Below are positions 1-8,974 of a stretch of DNA of 64,000 nucleotides, in pieces. Where the stretch lies: assembly GCF_031501865.1 (NCBI RefSeq), contig NZ_JARRCW010000001.1, positions 2,935,001 through 2,999,000 on the forward strand, written 5' to 3'. This stretch comes from Pseudovibrio sp. M1P-2-3 (GTDB taxonomy: Bacteria; Pseudomonadota; Alphaproteobacteria; Rhizobiales; Stappiaceae). The notes under the pieces were generated by a model. It saw only the letters and a program-made list of their open reading frames with translations, was not told where the DNA came from and searched no databases. The translations under genes were made by a program, and so were the position numbers. The stretch's first letter is position 1. Every line of letters starts with the position of its first letter.

Positions 1-2
1 TA

Positions 3-449
3 TCAAAAAGTATGGGCTTTGAGCTTTTATCGCTGGACTATGAGATGGGCGATGATGAAAAGCCAGTAGCCTCCAGTATATCAGATAGGATTGCTCAAGC
101 CAAAGCTATGGGGGCCGATGCAATCTATGTTGGCTCCAGTTCTTATAACCTTGAGAACCGGAGAGAGTTCACCGCTGCTGCCCTTGAACATAAGCTGCCG
201 GTTTTCAGCGCCTATGAACAGATGGTGCGCGACGGTATGGCATTAATGTCCGTCTCCAACAGTTACGCCAATGTGGGTAAACTTGCAGCCTCTCAGGCAG
301 ACCAAATTCTACTGGGAAAACAGATGCCCGGCTCTTTGCCTGTTAAGGCACTAGACCGCTTCTCGATCTTCATCAATATGAAGGCAGCGAAGCAACTGGA
401 CTTGTACCCTCCTCTGCCTCTTGCACTTGTAGCAGAGGTGGTTCAATGA
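3..449 (+). CDS. ABC-type solute-binding protein, 3' part
   Basis: The frame is open to the left edge of the window, so only the C-terminal lobe (about 149 residues) is present and the start lies outside. The segment around ADAIYVGSSSYN, followed by KLPVFSAYEQMVRDGMALM and a late ILLGKQMPGSLPV stretch, resembles the C-terminal half of the ABC_sub_bind (TrpX-like) family of periplasmic binding proteins. No transporter permease or ATPase follows. Instead the stop codon overlaps the tssA start in an ATGA, so the gene appears to be translationally coupled to the T6SS operon. Whether this is a free binding protein or the sensor end of a larger protein cannot be seen. The family call is fairly good; the link to secretion is inferred from position. 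Confidence 0.65.
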   Translation, partial: SKSMGFELLSLDYEMGDDEKPVASSISDRIAQAKAMGADAIYVGSSSYNLENRREFTAAALEHKLPVFSAYEQMVRDGMALMSVSNSYANVGKLAASQADQILLGKQMPGSLPVKALDRFSIFINMKAAKQLDLYPPLPLALVAEVVQ

Positions 450-1852
450 AAATTGAAGAGCTGAAAACGCCTATCTCCCAAGAAAATAAAGGCGGCATCT
501 ACCTCAAAGGCGATCGCAGCACTTACCGCGCCCTGCGCAATACCTTCAATGCTGGGCAGTCAGCTTATAGATCCCTATCAGAATCGTCGGAGTCTCTTGC
601 TGACCGGATACTTGAAGAGACCAACCGTCAAGCATGGGAAGCCCTGAGTGAGCTGGCCGAAAAAACCTTATTGGAGATTTCGAAGGATCTGGAGATCCTT
701 TCCTGGTTTACGGCTGCACAAGTTCACAGCACCGCCCCCCTGCCGAATTTACGCGATTGCTTGAGTGTTCTGCTTCACCTGACAAGAGAGGGCATAGATT
801 GGCTACAACCGATCCCTCCCATTGAAAAACTCAAGGCGGAAGGCGAAAGTGAGCAAGCCGAAGAAATTGCCGCCTTGAAAATTCGCGCCTTCACGCAGCT
901 CTTTGGGGAGGTGGAAGGCTCGGGCCTTTTATATGCCCCCCTAACAAACATTGGGCTAGTTGCAGATATTTCCTATGGGCAATTCCTGATTTTTGAAAAG
1001 AAAGGAAATATCGACGAGCTTAGGGAGGTGGTTTCCCAGAGTATTTCCTCTGAAACAGAGGTCTTGACGGAAAAAATCAAGGCCCTGCAGGAGATCGAGA
1101 AACTTGTCAGTGAACTAGACGCACTGATTAAAAGCTATGCTCAACCCCATAAACAAGCACCACCTCTGCTCGGGTATTTTCTACGTCATATAAAAGAGCT
1201 CCTTCGTGCGATTGGCGAACTTGTTAAAACAACCGGTTATCGCTGGCCAAGCTCGGAAGAGGCCGAAGAAACAAAGGACAAGACTGCGTCCGATGCTGAA
1301 AATATAGATGCATCAAAAGCGCTTGATCTACCCGCTTCTATACAATTAACCAGCGCACATACAATGGGCACTGCTCCTATATCAACACGGGGTGATGCGT
1401 TGGCGGCCATAGCCGATCTTGCCGAGTACTTTCGTAAATTCGAACCACATTCGCCCATTTGCCTGCTGCTGGACCGAGCGGTCAGATGGGGCGGTCTATC
1501 CGCTGGTGAACTCTATCAGGAAATTTTGAGTGAGGGTAGCGTGGGCATGGCGCAGATGGCGTTGATGACGGGTCTTGAAAGTCAAGGATTTTCTCAGGCC
1601 TACCAACGCAAACAAGCTGCAGCGCCTCAAAGTGTCGAACACCCAACACTTTCCGATTACAGCGCTGCCATTCCTCAGCCCAAACACAAGCAGAACAAGC
1701 CGAAGCCAACGCAGCAGACACCGGCCAAGCCTGAAAAGCAAGTACAAGCTCAAGTTAGAAGTGAGCCCCCCAAAAAACAGGATACCGAAATCATCGAAAC
1801 TCAACCGGAAGCAAACAAAAAGGAATTGGAATTAGCGAGTTTCGAATGGTGA
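446..1852 (+). CDS. tssA: T6SS baseplate/cap protein TssA (ImpA family)
   Basis: 468 residues. The N-terminal ~120 residues match the ImpA_N pattern (a GIYLKGDRSTYRALRN stretch, then a region rich in leucine and tryptophan with W..L near residue 87). Residues about 325-365 contain the conserved TssA C-terminal block: RGDAL..I..LA.YF, then EPHSPICLLLDRAVRWG. The last ~90 residues form a Pro/Gln/Lys-rich tail that is probably disordered. TssA proteins help prime and polymerise tube and sheath at the baseplate. The start ATG overlaps the upstream stop (ATGA). hcp follows after a 32-base gap with its own ribosome-binding site. Confidence 0.9.
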   Translation: MKIEELKTPISQENKGGIYLKGDRSTYRALRNTFNAGQSAYRSLSESSESLADRILEETNRQAWEALSELAEKTLLEISKDLEILSWFTAAQVHSTAPLPNLRDCLSVLLHLTREGIDWLQPIPPIEKLKAEGESEQAEEIAALKIRAFTQLFGEVEGSGLLYAPLTNIGLVADISYGQFLIFEKKGNIDELREVVSQSISSETEVLTEKIKALQEIEKLVSELDALIKSYAQPHKQAPPLLGYFLRHIKELLRAIGELVKTTGYRWPSSEEAEETKDKTASDAENIDASKALDLPASIQLTSAHTMGTAPISTRGDALAAIADLAEYFRKFEPHSPICLLLDRAVRWGGLSAGELYQEILSEGSVGMAQMALMTGLESQGFSQAYQRKQAAAPQSVEHPTLSDYSAAIPQPKHKQNKPKPTQQTPAKPEKQVQAQVRSEPPKKQDTEIIETQPEANKKELELASFEW

Positions 1853-1884
1853 CTAGCAAATAGCCAACGACGGAGAAGTGACCA

Positions 1885-2406
1885 ATGTCCAGTTCTTATA
1901 TGCGTATTGATGGAATTGATGATTTTAAAGGAATGGCAACCGTTAAGGATATCGGGAGCAAGAAAGGCTTCTTCCCAATAGACAGCCTGAGCTTTGGCTT
2001 TTCCCGCTCGATCTACGTGGCCGTTGGCGCGTCAGGAGACGCAGAAACGGGCATCCCTTCTTTGGGCGATATCAGTATTTCCCGTGTGAATGATGCTGCC
2101 TCAGCGATTTTGGAGACAATGTTCTTTGCTCCGGGGAAGGTTGGCAAGACAATCGAGCTTGTAACCACAAAAACAAAGAATGATGGTAAGGGTCTGCAGC
2201 CGACCATGGTGATTACCTTGGAAGAAGCACGTCTTTCTTCCTATTCGTATCAGGGAGAGTTCACCTCCATGACCATCGCCTTCACAGTAGTTTCCATTGC
2301 TCACTATTTCGAAACAGAAGCCGGCGAAGTCGTCAAATCCGACACCGTGAAGTTCGATCTTAAAACCGGTGAGCTGGTTTCCGGCAATACAGACGCCCAG
2401 AAGTAG
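1885..2406 (+). CDS. hcp: T6SS inner-tube protein Hcp (TssD)
   Basis: 173 residues, the usual Hcp length. It starts with an SSYMRIDGIDDFKG motif and contains FSRSIY, ISRVNDAAS and a C-terminal TIAFTVVSIAHYF block, all typical of Hcp, which stacks as hexameric rings to form the expelled tube. A GGAG ribosome-binding site (near 1872) precedes the ATG. The gene sits between tssA and tssB, and its separate strong binding site fits the need for many copies of Hcp. No C-terminal extension that would suggest an evolved effector-type Hcp is present. Confidence 0.92.
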   Translation: MSSSYMRIDGIDDFKGMATVKDIGSKKGFFPIDSLSFGFSRSIYVAVGASGDAETGIPSLGDISISRVNDAASAILETMFFAPGKVGKTIELVTTKTKNDGKGLQPTMVITLEEARLSSYSYQGEFTSMTIAFTVVSIAHYFETEAGEVVKSDTVKFDLKTGELVSGNTDAQK

Positions 2407-2415
2407 GAGCATCTA

Positions 2416-2916
2416 ATGGCCCTGAATGCACAGCACAAGCGCGTCTCCAAGAACCGCGTTTCCATTACTTATGACGTGGAGGACGGCGGTGCCGTCCAGA
2501 CAAAGGAACTGCCCTTTGTCATCGGCATGATCGGAGGGTATTCCGGTGATCGTCAAGACAAGGAACCTCTTGAAGACCGCACCCTTTATCAGGTGGACAA
2601 GGACAACTTCAATGACGTGATGACGCGGGTCGGCCCCGAGCTGACGTTTACCGTGCCCAACCTCATTCAAGAAGATGACAGCGAATTCGAGGTCAATGTG
2701 GACTTCAAGTCAATAAAAGATTTCGAGCCTGACGCCATCATCGACAAAGTCGAACCTTTGAAAAAACTGGCGGAAACCCGTGAGAAGCTCATGACCCTTG
2801 TAGCCAAGGCTGACCGCTCCAGAGATCTTGAAAAAGTCCTTAAGGAAATCTTACAGAGTGAGGACATGATCAAGGCAATTGGCGACGAGCTGGGTGTCGA
2901 GAAAGAAGAGGCGTAA
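2416..2916 (+). CDS. tssB: T6SS sheath small subunit TssB
   Basis: 166 residues. The conserved TssB blocks RVSITYDVE, ELPFVIGMIGGYSGD, LEDRTLYQVDKDNF and the D.L.F..FKSIKDFEPDAI-type stretch are all visible. With TssC it forms the contractile sheath. The C-terminal helix (residues about 115-160) probably mediates TssC contact and ClpV recycling. A TAGGAGC binding site lies between the hcp stop and this ATG. tssC begins 2 bases after the stop, as is usual for this co-translated pair. Confidence 0.93.
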   Translation: MALNAQHKRVSKNRVSITYDVEDGGAVQTKELPFVIGMIGGYSGDRQDKEPLEDRTLYQVDKDNFNDVMTRVGPELTFTVPNLIQEDDSEFEVNVDFKSIKDFEPDAIIDKVEPLKKLAETREKLMTLVAKADRSRDLEKVLKEILQSEDMIKAIGDELGVEKEEA

Positions 2917-2918
2917 CC

Positions 2919-4400
2919 ATGTCAGATACAGAACAGGTTGGCGGTGGAGATACTCTCGTCAAAGAAAAGGAAGTCTCTCTTCTGGATCGCGCGCTTGAAG
3001 CAACGCTGCAAACGCCACAAGATACGACGAAAGAACTTCTGTCGGTTATGGCTTCGCAGGCCATGGAAGGCACTCTTGCATGGGACCAGAATGTTGGTGT
3101 GACAATTCGAAAGGCCGTGGCTGAAATTGACAAGCTCATGTCCAAGCAGATGTCAGCCATTATGCAGAATGAAAAATTCCGCAGTCTCGAAGGGTCATGG
3201 AGAGGGTTGCAGAAGGTTATTCGCCAAAGTGAGATCGGTGCACAGCAGAAAGTAAAGTTGCTCGATTATAACAAGGAAGAATTGCTGGAGCAGTTTGAAG
3301 ACGCCCCTGCAGTTGACCGCAGCCCCTTGTTTGAGCGCCTTTACCAGCATGAGTTTGGAACGGCTGGGGGGGAACCCTACGGCGCATTGATCGGAGACTA
3401 TTACTTCGGCTTCAATGACGAAGATGTGGCGCTTTTGACTTATATCGCCGAAACCGCAGCATCCTGTCACGCTCCGTTTGTTGCGGCAGCTGGCGCTGAC
3501 ATGTTCGAATATAATTCCTTTGAGAGTTTCAATGAAGGACGCCCCGTTGCAGCAGGCTTTGACAGCCCTACCTATGCAGCGTGGAACAACTTTAGGGACA
3601 GCGATGAAAGCCGCTATGTGTCCTTGACACTTCCCTCCACTCTGGCCCGCCTCCCCTACGGGAAAAACGGATTATCCGCCAAATCCTTTGATTTTAACGA
3701 ACTTCAAATGGATGGTGAGGGCAACCAGCGCCCTGCGGACAACTCCCAGTTGGTCTGGTCGAACGCTGCCTATGAAATGGCCCTGAAAATGAATGAGGCC
3801 TTCACCGCCTTTGGGTGGTGCACGGCAATTCGTGGTCTGGATAATGGCGGTAAAGTGGATCAACTGCCAAATCTCACCTACAAATCGGATGCAGGTGATG
3901 TGCAGCAACACTGCCCATCGGAGGTTAACCTCACAGATGAGCGCGAGAAAGAACTCTCTGATTTGGGTTTCTTGCCGCTGGTACACTACAAAAACTCCAG
4001 CTACGCGGTCTTTATCGGTAGCCAGACTGTTCAGCGGCCCAAGACCTACACAGACCTTGACGCCACTTCAAATGCAGCAATCTCGGCTCGGCTGCCATAT
4101 ATTATGGCCTCCAGCCGGATAGCCCATTACCTCAAGGTAATGGGGCGTGACAAGCTGGGCTCCAATGTAGAAGCGGACGACATCCGTACAGACCTTCAGG
4201 CTTGGATTGACCAGTACACCAATGCTGGCGCAATGGGGAATGCTGAACGCTCGCGCACACCGCTTGCAGAAAGCAAAATCGACGTTGTTGAGCAACCCGG
4301 CAAACCCGGAGCCTACTCTGCGGTGGCCTATCTTCGCCCGTGGTTACAACTGGAAGAGCTGACCACTTCGGTGCGAATGGTTACGAAAATTCCGGGGTAG
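2919..4400 (+). CDS. tssC: T6SS sheath large subunit TssC
   Basis: 493 residues, the usual TssC length. Signature elements are FRSLEGSWRGLQKV (residues about 87-100), GGEPYGALIGDYYF (about 149-162), a PYIMASSRIAHYLKVM helix near 390 and the C-terminal PG.Y.A..YLRPWLQLEELT region. The protein interlocks with TssB to build the sheath whose contraction drives Hcp out of the cell. The ATG is 2 bases after the tssB stop. A divergent second TssC follows at 4410; this copy is closer to canonical TssC and is the likely main sheath subunit. Confidence 0.93.
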   Translation: MSDTEQVGGGDTLVKEKEVSLLDRALEATLQTPQDTTKELLSVMASQAMEGTLAWDQNVGVTIRKAVAEIDKLMSKQMSAIMQNEKFRSLEGSWRGLQKVIRQSEIGAQQKVKLLDYNKEELLEQFEDAPAVDRSPLFERLYQHEFGTAGGEPYGALIGDYYFGFNDEDVALLTYIAETAASCHAPFVAAAGADMFEYNSFESFNEGRPVAAGFDSPTYAAWNNFRDSDESRYVSLTLPSTLARLPYGKNGLSAKSFDFNELQMDGEGNQRPADNSQLVWSNAAYEMALKMNEAFTAFGWCTAIRGLDNGGKVDQLPNLTYKSDAGDVQQHCPSEVNLTDEREKELSDLGFLPLVHYKNSSYAVFIGSQTVQRPKTYTDLDATSNAAISARLPYIMASSRIAHYLKVMGRDKLGSNVEADDIRTDLQAWIDQYTNAGAMGNAERSRTPLAESKIDVVEQPGKPGAYSAVAYLRPWLQLEELTTSVRMVTKIPG

Positions 4401-4409
4401 GCCTGATAG

Positions 4410-5816
4410 ATGACGGTAGCTACTGACACAACCTTGCCGCTGGATAACCGGATACATGAAGTATCCGGTTCCTATAAGCGTGAGGATGTGCTTGCGGCAG
4501 CCCTAAAACGCTGGGGTGAAAATCCCAGCGCTCTTATCTCACGCCTTTACAAACTGTGCGTGGAAATGGAGCAGATTCTTAGTGCGCAGCTCAATGCGAT
4601 TATCGAGGCTCCCGAATTTTGCGCTTTGGAAGCCCGTTGGCGTGGGCTGCAGGAAGTTGTCTGGAGTAAAGGCAAGGACCAGTCCGTAAAAATCAAACTT
4701 CTAGATATCTCTTGGGCAGAATTATCGGAGGACCTTAACTACGCCAGTGACTTTCGCCGCAGCGCACTGGCAAACATCATCGGCCAGCGGGAGTTTGAAA
4801 CTTTGGGCGGTGAGCCCTACGGACTTCTGGTTCTGGACCACTCTTTGAGTATTGATGTAGATACACAGTTCGATGAACTTTATACAGCACAACTGCTTTG
4901 TGATCTTGGGGCAGTCTGCGTGTGCCCCCTCGTAATGGGTGTGAACGATGATTTCTTCGGAGAAGTAGACGCGGCTTGGTATACGGATACGCGACGGTTA
5001 AAAAATATTCTCAGCAGCAAGGACTACGCGGCGTGGCAGCGGCTGCGCCAAATACCCAACGCCCGCTTTTTGGGACTTGCCCTTCCCAAGTGCCAATTAC
5101 GAGGCCGCTATGAGGATCTGGATATGGGGTTCCGCTTCCACCAGTGGCCTTCCCAAAGCAACGGCCTGTGGGGCACGGCCGCAACCTTCTTCGCCAAAAC
5201 GGCCATAGCGGAATTCAAGTCCCGAGCATGGTTCGGGTTCTTGAAGCTTGTCAGCGGCGAGCAGGGAACAGGAGCCACACTTGCACGCCATGATGCCCCA
5301 GCCCCCAAAGGGGCCTGCCCAACTTTACGGGCACGTATAAGGTTAACACGCGCCACTAGCCACTTTTATGCTGAGGAAGGGTTTATTCCTATTGCCGAGA
5401 GTACCAAATCCAATGCGCTATACTTTGTTGGCAACAGGTCGATTACCCAGTGCGGCGGTAATGCCGAGGCTGAAGTCCTGACGCAGCTCCAGTCCGTCAT
5501 GATTGCCTGCAGGCTGGTCCATTACATAAAAATTCAGCTTAGGTCCTTAATCGGTCAGGTTCTCACCGCAAACGAATGCGAAACTATTTTAAACGACTGG
5601 CTGGATAAATACGTCTCTACGTCTTCCATGGGTGCAAAAGAACTGCAAGCCAGATATCCTCTGCGTGGGGCACGAATAAAAATTTCACAGTCCCCCTCAA
5701 ATACGGCGCGTCTCGCCTGTGAAATCCTACTGCAACCCCAATATCAGATCGACCATATTCTGGGTGAAATCTGCCTGTCCACCGACTTCAGAACAACGGA
5801 GGGGGTTGCCGCATGA
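4410..5816 (+). CDS. Second, divergent TssC-like sheath protein
   Basis: 468 residues. It keeps the TssC landmarks FCALEARWRGLQEV, FETLGGEPYGLLVLDHS and a VMIACRLVHYIKIQ helix, and ends with a YQIDHI..EICLSTDFR block instead of the canonical LQLEEL ending. The N-terminal region is shorter and different, and identity to the upstream tssC appears modest. Twin tssC genes are known in the Agrobacterium/Rhizobium imp clusters (TssC41 and TssC40, ImpC and ImpD), and this gene probably matches the second member. Its exact role (accessory sheath or baseplate-linked protein) is not settled. Its stop overlaps the tssE start (ATGA). Confidence 0.85.
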   Translation: MTVATDTTLPLDNRIHEVSGSYKREDVLAAALKRWGENPSALISRLYKLCVEMEQILSAQLNAIIEAPEFCALEARWRGLQEVVWSKGKDQSVKIKLLDISWAELSEDLNYASDFRRSALANIIGQREFETLGGEPYGLLVLDHSLSIDVDTQFDELYTAQLLCDLGAVCVCPLVMGVNDDFFGEVDAAWYTDTRRLKNILSSKDYAAWQRLRQIPNARFLGLALPKCQLRGRYEDLDMGFRFHQWPSQSNGLWGTAATFFAKTAIAEFKSRAWFGFLKLVSGEQGTGATLARHDAPAPKGACPTLRARIRLTRATSHFYAEEGFIPIAESTKSNALYFVGNRSITQCGGNAEAEVLTQLQSVMIACRLVHYIKIQLRSLIGQVLTANECETILNDWLDKYVSTSSMGAKELQARYPLRGARIKISQSPSNTARLACEILLQPQYQIDHILGEICLSTDFRTTEGVAA

Positions 5817-6220
5817 AGTTTGCAGCTGCTTTTTTGGGTAGAAAAATTGAGGAGGGCGTGGAAAGCCATGTGGCAGCTAACATCGATATGTTTTTGCAAA
5901 GTATATCTCCCGAAGTCAGCGCCCCCTCTTCATTGAAGAATGTAGCTGCTTCCAACTTGTGTTTCGGCCTGCCGATGAAGTGGGCATTACATGAGGTGGG
6001 CGGCAATAAGCAAATTAACGCGGAAATCAGAGAAAGGCTCAGCCGGTTTGAGCAAAGGCTATCTGGATTTGCTGAAATCGCCTTGAGTGAAGACGAGCAA
6101 AACAATTTGGTGAATTTCTATATCTCCGGTTTGACCCTGAACAACAACAGGAAGGAACTCATAGAGATTGAAACGAGAATATCCCGTCTGGATCAAGCGC
6201 AAACGGGGGAGACTAGATGA
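5813..6220 (+). CDS. tssE: T6SS baseplate wedge protein TssE (gp25-like), divergent
   Basis: 135 residues. The call uses position and a weak gp25-like pattern: an N.CFGLP motif (about residues 45-52) where TssE usually has LNYGLPDL, then IRERLSRFEQRLSGFAEIAL, equivalent to the I...I..FEPRL..V.V strand-helix of GPW/gp25 proteins. TssE is a phage-T4-like wedge component that couples baseplate and sheath. ATGA overlaps exist at both ends (with the second tssC and with tssF), which supports tight co-translation. Sequence similarity alone would be low, so placement between tssC and tssF is the strongest argument. Confidence 0.8.
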   Translation: MKFAAAFLGRKIEEGVESHVAANIDMFLQSISPEVSAPSSLKNVAASNLCFGLPMKWALHEVGGNKQINAEIRERLSRFEQRLSGFAEIALSEDEQNNLVNFYISGLTLNNNRKELIEIETRISRLDQAQTGETR

Positions 6221-8013
6221 GGGATATCCTTCAATATTATGAGACAGAACTGGACTATATGCAGCGCTCATTTGAAGCGTTTGAAAAAGCTCATCCGCAA
6301 GCGGCCCACACCTTAGGTATCAGTGCAGGCAAAAGCGATGATCCCGACATACAGCGACTGTCCGATTCCATGGCCTTGCTCGCTGCACGCCTCTCCAAAA
6401 GGCTGGATGAGACTATACCAGAAATCGCTCTGGACATCACCCGAGTGATTTGTCCAGTATTTCTTCTGGGTACTCCTAGTTACTGCCCTGTTCAGCTTAC
6501 AAAAGGTACGGGTGCACTGGGGGAGAAAACACAGGTAAAGAAAGGTACGGAACTCATTTTCCTTTCTGGGGATGAGAAGCCCCTTTGTAAATTCGTTGCT
6601 GCCTGCTCAATGGATATTGCACCTCTGGTTGTTACTGATGCAAAGCTTGAGACGGCTCCGTTTCCATTTCAAGGGCCGCAGGATTTTACCAATATAGACA
6701 CGGCGCTCACACTTAACCTTTCCTGTGAGGATCCTGAAACACTCCTTGGCGAAATGGGAATGGACACTTTGTCGTTTTATGTTTGCGCTCCTGCCGGGCG
6801 CAAACGCCGTCTCGTGGACGCTCTTGCCGGTGAAGTGAAGGCATTTGGTGTTGGACTGGATAAAGGACATCAGACGCATTGGCTTGATTGTAAGGCACTA
6901 AAGCTCACTTTGGTGGAGAGTTACAGCACGTTTTTGCCGACAACCGCAACAACGCCTCCGGGCATAGCAAGTCTAAGAGATTTTCTCTCCTATCCAGATC
7001 AAGCCTCCTATTTCGAAGTGTCCGGTCTGGGCCCAATACTTGCAAAGCATCCCGCCAATGAAATCAGCCTTCGCTTTTTTATTGGTGCCAACATGGCCAA
7101 ACATCTGGGCGAAGTTCAAACATCTGACTTCGCGCTCAATGTTATTCCCTTGGTCAACTGTTACCCCGATAAATCCCGCCCACTGCGCTATGATTTCGCA
7201 CGGGAACAGATTCCACTTTTCCCCTCCAGCGCCGATGAAATGGATGTGGTCTCTCTTCAACTCGATGGCATTGACAAGCTAACACCTGAAGGCCCCATTC
7301 CCCTGCCCTCGATCACAACTGCGGACCGAAAACGCAAACCTGACCTTGTTTTGTGGCAGGAACGCCATACTTCGGCAGAGTTTGACCGAACCCGCAGGGC
7401 TGTTAGTTTTTCAATGCCCACCAATAACAACAGGGGCAACAATGCGGTACCGGAGCCTATAGATATCATCGGCTCGCTTTTATGTTCCAATGGCTTACAG
7501 GCATCTAGGCCGCGTCCGGGATCCAAAGTCAGCTTCAGCTCAGACACCCTTTCGGAAATACCGTTCACGGTTCTGGCCGAACCAAGCAGCCCCGTTTTAC
7601 CCGAGTATGACCCACAGCAGCTTTGGCAACTTCTGGCGCTCATTAACGCCAATTTCTCTAGTATTTTTGATGCCCCCGATCCCAGGCAGGCCCTAAAGGA
7701 CGCCCTGCACATATGCAGCCCCGCTGGATATTCCGAGGCCGCCAATGCCCTGTGGGAAGTCACAGTTACACGCTCTATAGCACCTATAAGTATTGGCAAG
7801 TCTGTATTGCTTGCAGCAGGAAGCAATATTGAGGTGGTACTTGATCTCGCGCCCCTGCCCTATGCTCCCCACGTGTTTGCTGTTGTTCTCAACCGCTTCT
7901 TCAGAACCTTCGTCAGTTACGATCGCTTTTTTCAACTAACCGTCCGCGAACGGGGGCAAAACCAACCCTTGCATGTCTTTCCAAAGACGCATGGAGGTAC
8001 CTTATGCGGATAG
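6217..8013 (+). CDS. tssF: T6SS baseplate protein TssF
   Basis: 598 residues, the usual TssF (VasA/ImpG) size. The N-terminus is diagnostic: a YYETELDYM stretch, then HPQAAHTLGI, DPDIQRLSDSMALLAARLSKRLDE and ITRVICPVFLLGTPSY. The C-terminal part (NANFSSIFDAPDPRQALKD to FAVVLNRFFRTFVSYDRF) matches the conserved end of the family. TssF with TssG and TssK builds the baseplate wedge. The start overlaps the tssE stop (ATGA), and the stop lies 10 bases inside tssG. Confidence 0.93.
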   Translation: MRDILQYYETELDYMQRSFEAFEKAHPQAAHTLGISAGKSDDPDIQRLSDSMALLAARLSKRLDETIPEIALDITRVICPVFLLGTPSYCPVQLTKGTGALGEKTQVKKGTELIFLSGDEKPLCKFVAACSMDIAPLVVTDAKLETAPFPFQGPQDFTNIDTALTLNLSCEDPETLLGEMGMDTLSFYVCAPAGRKRRLVDALAGEVKAFGVGLDKGHQTHWLDCKALKLTLVESYSTFLPTTATTPPGIASLRDFLSYPDQASYFEVSGLGPILAKHPANEISLRFFIGANMAKHLGEVQTSDFALNVIPLVNCYPDKSRPLRYDFAREQIPLFPSSADEMDVVSLQLDGIDKLTPEGPIPLPSITTADRKRKPDLVLWQERHTSAEFDRTRRAVSFSMPTNNNRGNNAVPEPIDIIGSLLCSNGLQASRPRPGSKVSFSSDTLSEIPFTVLAEPSSPVLPEYDPQQLWQLLALINANFSSIFDAPDPRQALKDALHICSPAGYSEAANALWEVTVTRSIAPISIGKSVLLAAGSNIEVVLDLAPLPYAPHVFAVVLNRFFRTFVSYDRFFQLTVRERGQNQPLHVFPKTHGGTLCG

Positions 8014-8963
8014 AGGAAAAAGCTGGCCAGTCCCTCATAGATATCCCTCTACTGCAAGCCGCACGCATGGGATTAAAAGAGTTTGAAAATGCCCTAAACC
8101 AAGGCCATTTCGATCCCTTTCCATCAGGAGAGCAAGCCATTGGCGAAGAACGGCACCGCGGGAGCATTCTACCCAAATCCCAAAGCGGTGAGCAGCTTCG
8201 TCTCTTGGCTCCAGTTATGTCATCCTTTGATGGGGCGTTGCCCGATTACCTGCTTGAAGCCCTAATACAGGGCCTGCACAACGACGATAGCAGCCTGCGT
8301 GATTTTCTGGCGATCTTTGATCGGCGTCTGTTGGAGCTGCACATTCGCAGCGCCCGTACTCAAATCCTCGTTGCCGGAAAAGACAACAACAGCACACAGG
8401 TATCAAACATTATTTCGCGCATGCTGGTCAGCGTATCACACGAGGAAAAGTCAACGCATATAGCTCAAATTCTTATGCCTCTTCTCTCACGCAGCCGCTC
8501 ACTGGATATGCTGCGCCGCATTGTGAGCTGGTGGACTGAACGTCCAGTGCGCATTAACGCAACCTTCGGTAAACCCTACCCAATCGACAATGCCTGCTTG
8601 CCACGTTTGAGCGCTAAATCAAAAAGTAAAAATCAGTCGCTGGGCAATGGTACGATGCTTGGGCGGTTTGGCCAGATACCCGTGGCTCATATAGGCATTC
8701 ATCTCCAGTGTAACGACCGCAATGACCTGACTGAACTCACGTCTGATCAGGAGGGGATGGAGCACTTAAATAAGCTTGTTGCCCAGTATCTTCGTGATGC
8801 ATCACCCGTAACTATTTTTGCCGAAATTAAAAGGCGTCATTTATCAAGACCCCGTCTTTCTTCAAGCCAGCCAACTGACCGGCTTGGAGCCTACAGCATA
8901 CTCGACCCGCTTCGCCAACCGGAAAAGCAAACATCAATCCAGCTCATCCAGCGCATGCACTAG
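8004..8963 (+). CDS. tssG: T6SS baseplate protein TssG
   Basis: 319 residues, near the normal length. The N-terminus has the FxFFQAVRLLE-equivalent region in weak form. The middle contains LPDYLLEALIQG, then LRDFLAIFDRRLLEL, matching the family's 'P..y.d.l......d..l.dFLdiF..Rl..L' block. The C-terminal GNGTMLGRFGQIPVAHIGI segment corresponds to the LG....lG..v.d...r.ri.lGp region. It is the TssF partner in the baseplate, and the 10-base overlap with tssF points to translational coupling. Only an 11-base gap separates it from clpV. Confidence 0.85.
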   Translation: MRIEEKAGQSLIDIPLLQAARMGLKEFENALNQGHFDPFPSGEQAIGEERHRGSILPKSQSGEQLRLLAPVMSSFDGALPDYLLEALIQGLHNDDSSLRDFLAIFDRRLLELHIRSARTQILVAGKDNNSTQVSNIISRMLVSVSHEEKSTHIAQILMPLLSRSRSLDMLRRIVSWWTERPVRINATFGKPYPIDNACLPRLSAKSKSKNQSLGNGTMLGRFGQIPVAHIGIHLQCNDRNDLTELTSDQEGMEHLNKLVAQYLRDASPVTIFAEIKRRHLSRPRLSSSQPTDRLGAYSILDPLRQPEKQTSIQLIQRMH

Positions 8964-8974
8964 GGAAAACGAAT

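Noticed and set aside
7257-7826. 189-codon minus-strand frame inside tssF
   Set aside because: No ribosome-binding site or domain; overlaps conserved tssF coding sequence.
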